A stretch of 64,000 bases of DNA from Ignatzschineria ureiclastica (lineage in GTDB: Bacteria; Pseudomonadota; Gammaproteobacteria; Cardiobacteriales; Wohlfahrtiimonadaceae). The stretch covers positions 412,944 through 476,943 of the forward strand of contig NZ_QEWQ01000004.1 of assembly GCF_003121845.1 (NCBI RefSeq). Reading direction: 5' to 3'. Every line of letters starts with the position of its first letter. Position 1 is the first letter of the stretch. This document shows, piece after piece, positions 63,978 to 64,000 of this stretch. The position numbers were made by a program, and so were the translations under genes. Under the pieces are notes generated by a model, which saw only the letters and a list, made by a program, of their open reading frames with translations, was not told the origin of the DNA and did no database searches.

Positions 63978-64000
63978 TATTATTCTCCTCTCTCTTATCC

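Overview
This window comes from an AT-rich gammaproteobacterial chromosome. The housekeeping genes (trigger factor, rpsU, purD, endonuclease I, a YgiM-type SH3 protein, an RstAB-like two-component pair) fit that class. A Tat-signal L-amino acid deaminase closely resembling the Proteus enzyme, together with the gene mix, suggests the fly-associated Ignatzschineria/Wohlfahrtiimonas group. That placement is inference, because the window has no rRNA.

Layout. 1-10 kb: lipoate ligase (partial), a membrane-anchored DUF559-like nuclease/OB protein with a secreted OB paralogue, a zinc alcohol dehydrogenase, a frameshifted NYN-domain RNase gene behind a structured RNA, endonuclease I, a copper-chaperone-like protein and a FUSC protein. 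10-19.7 kb: BetT choline transporter, purD, an EamA transporter, an M20 amidohydrolase and an SQR-type flavoprotein. 19.8-31.2 kb: a complete type I-F2 (I-Fv) CRISPR-Cas locus, transcribed right to left: cas1, cas2-3, cas7fv, cas5fv, cas6f, then a leader and an array of 79 repeats and 78 spacers. 31.5-39.8 kb: a DIP1984-family protein, a periplasmic RidA next to the L-amino acid deaminase, three MetQ/NlpA-type lipoproteins (one behind a probable SAM-type riboswitch), a DUF421 protein and the YgiM-like protein. 40-46 kb: an SDR, tRNA-Leu(UAG), tig, rpsU, a tiny lipoprotein, a hotdog thioesterase, a FrnE-like DsbA protein and a DUF805 protein. 46-50.6 kb: an AbgT transporter with an M20 amidohydrolase, then a MipA/OmpV protein. 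50.9-57 kb: two convergent gene sets (class III aminotransferase, acyltransferase-like and arginase-fold proteins; against HAD phosphatase, alpha/beta hydrolase and a paired SMR exporter) that look like one uncharacterised small-molecule pathway. 57-64 kb: RstAB-like regulators, ModD, a TonB receptor and a methyltransferase, probably a metal-uptake locus.

Between genes lies a dispersed MITE-like repeat with imperfect terminal inverted repeats beginning TATAGTAA. There are seven near-complete copies in two size classes (about 131 bp and about 166-174 bp) and three fragments.

Most notable: (1) the I-F2 array, whose repeats carry block-wise loop changes that record its history, and whose leader holds a boxA antitermination motif; (2) a promoter-aptamer-terminator unit ahead of metQ that folds as an H-type pseudoknot like SAM-II/SAM-V; (3) the structured RNA with terminator directly upstream of an NYN RNase gene that has two frameshifts, both at A6 runs; (4) the LAAD plus exported RidA pair; (5) the MITE family; (6) the 50.9-57 kb cluster.
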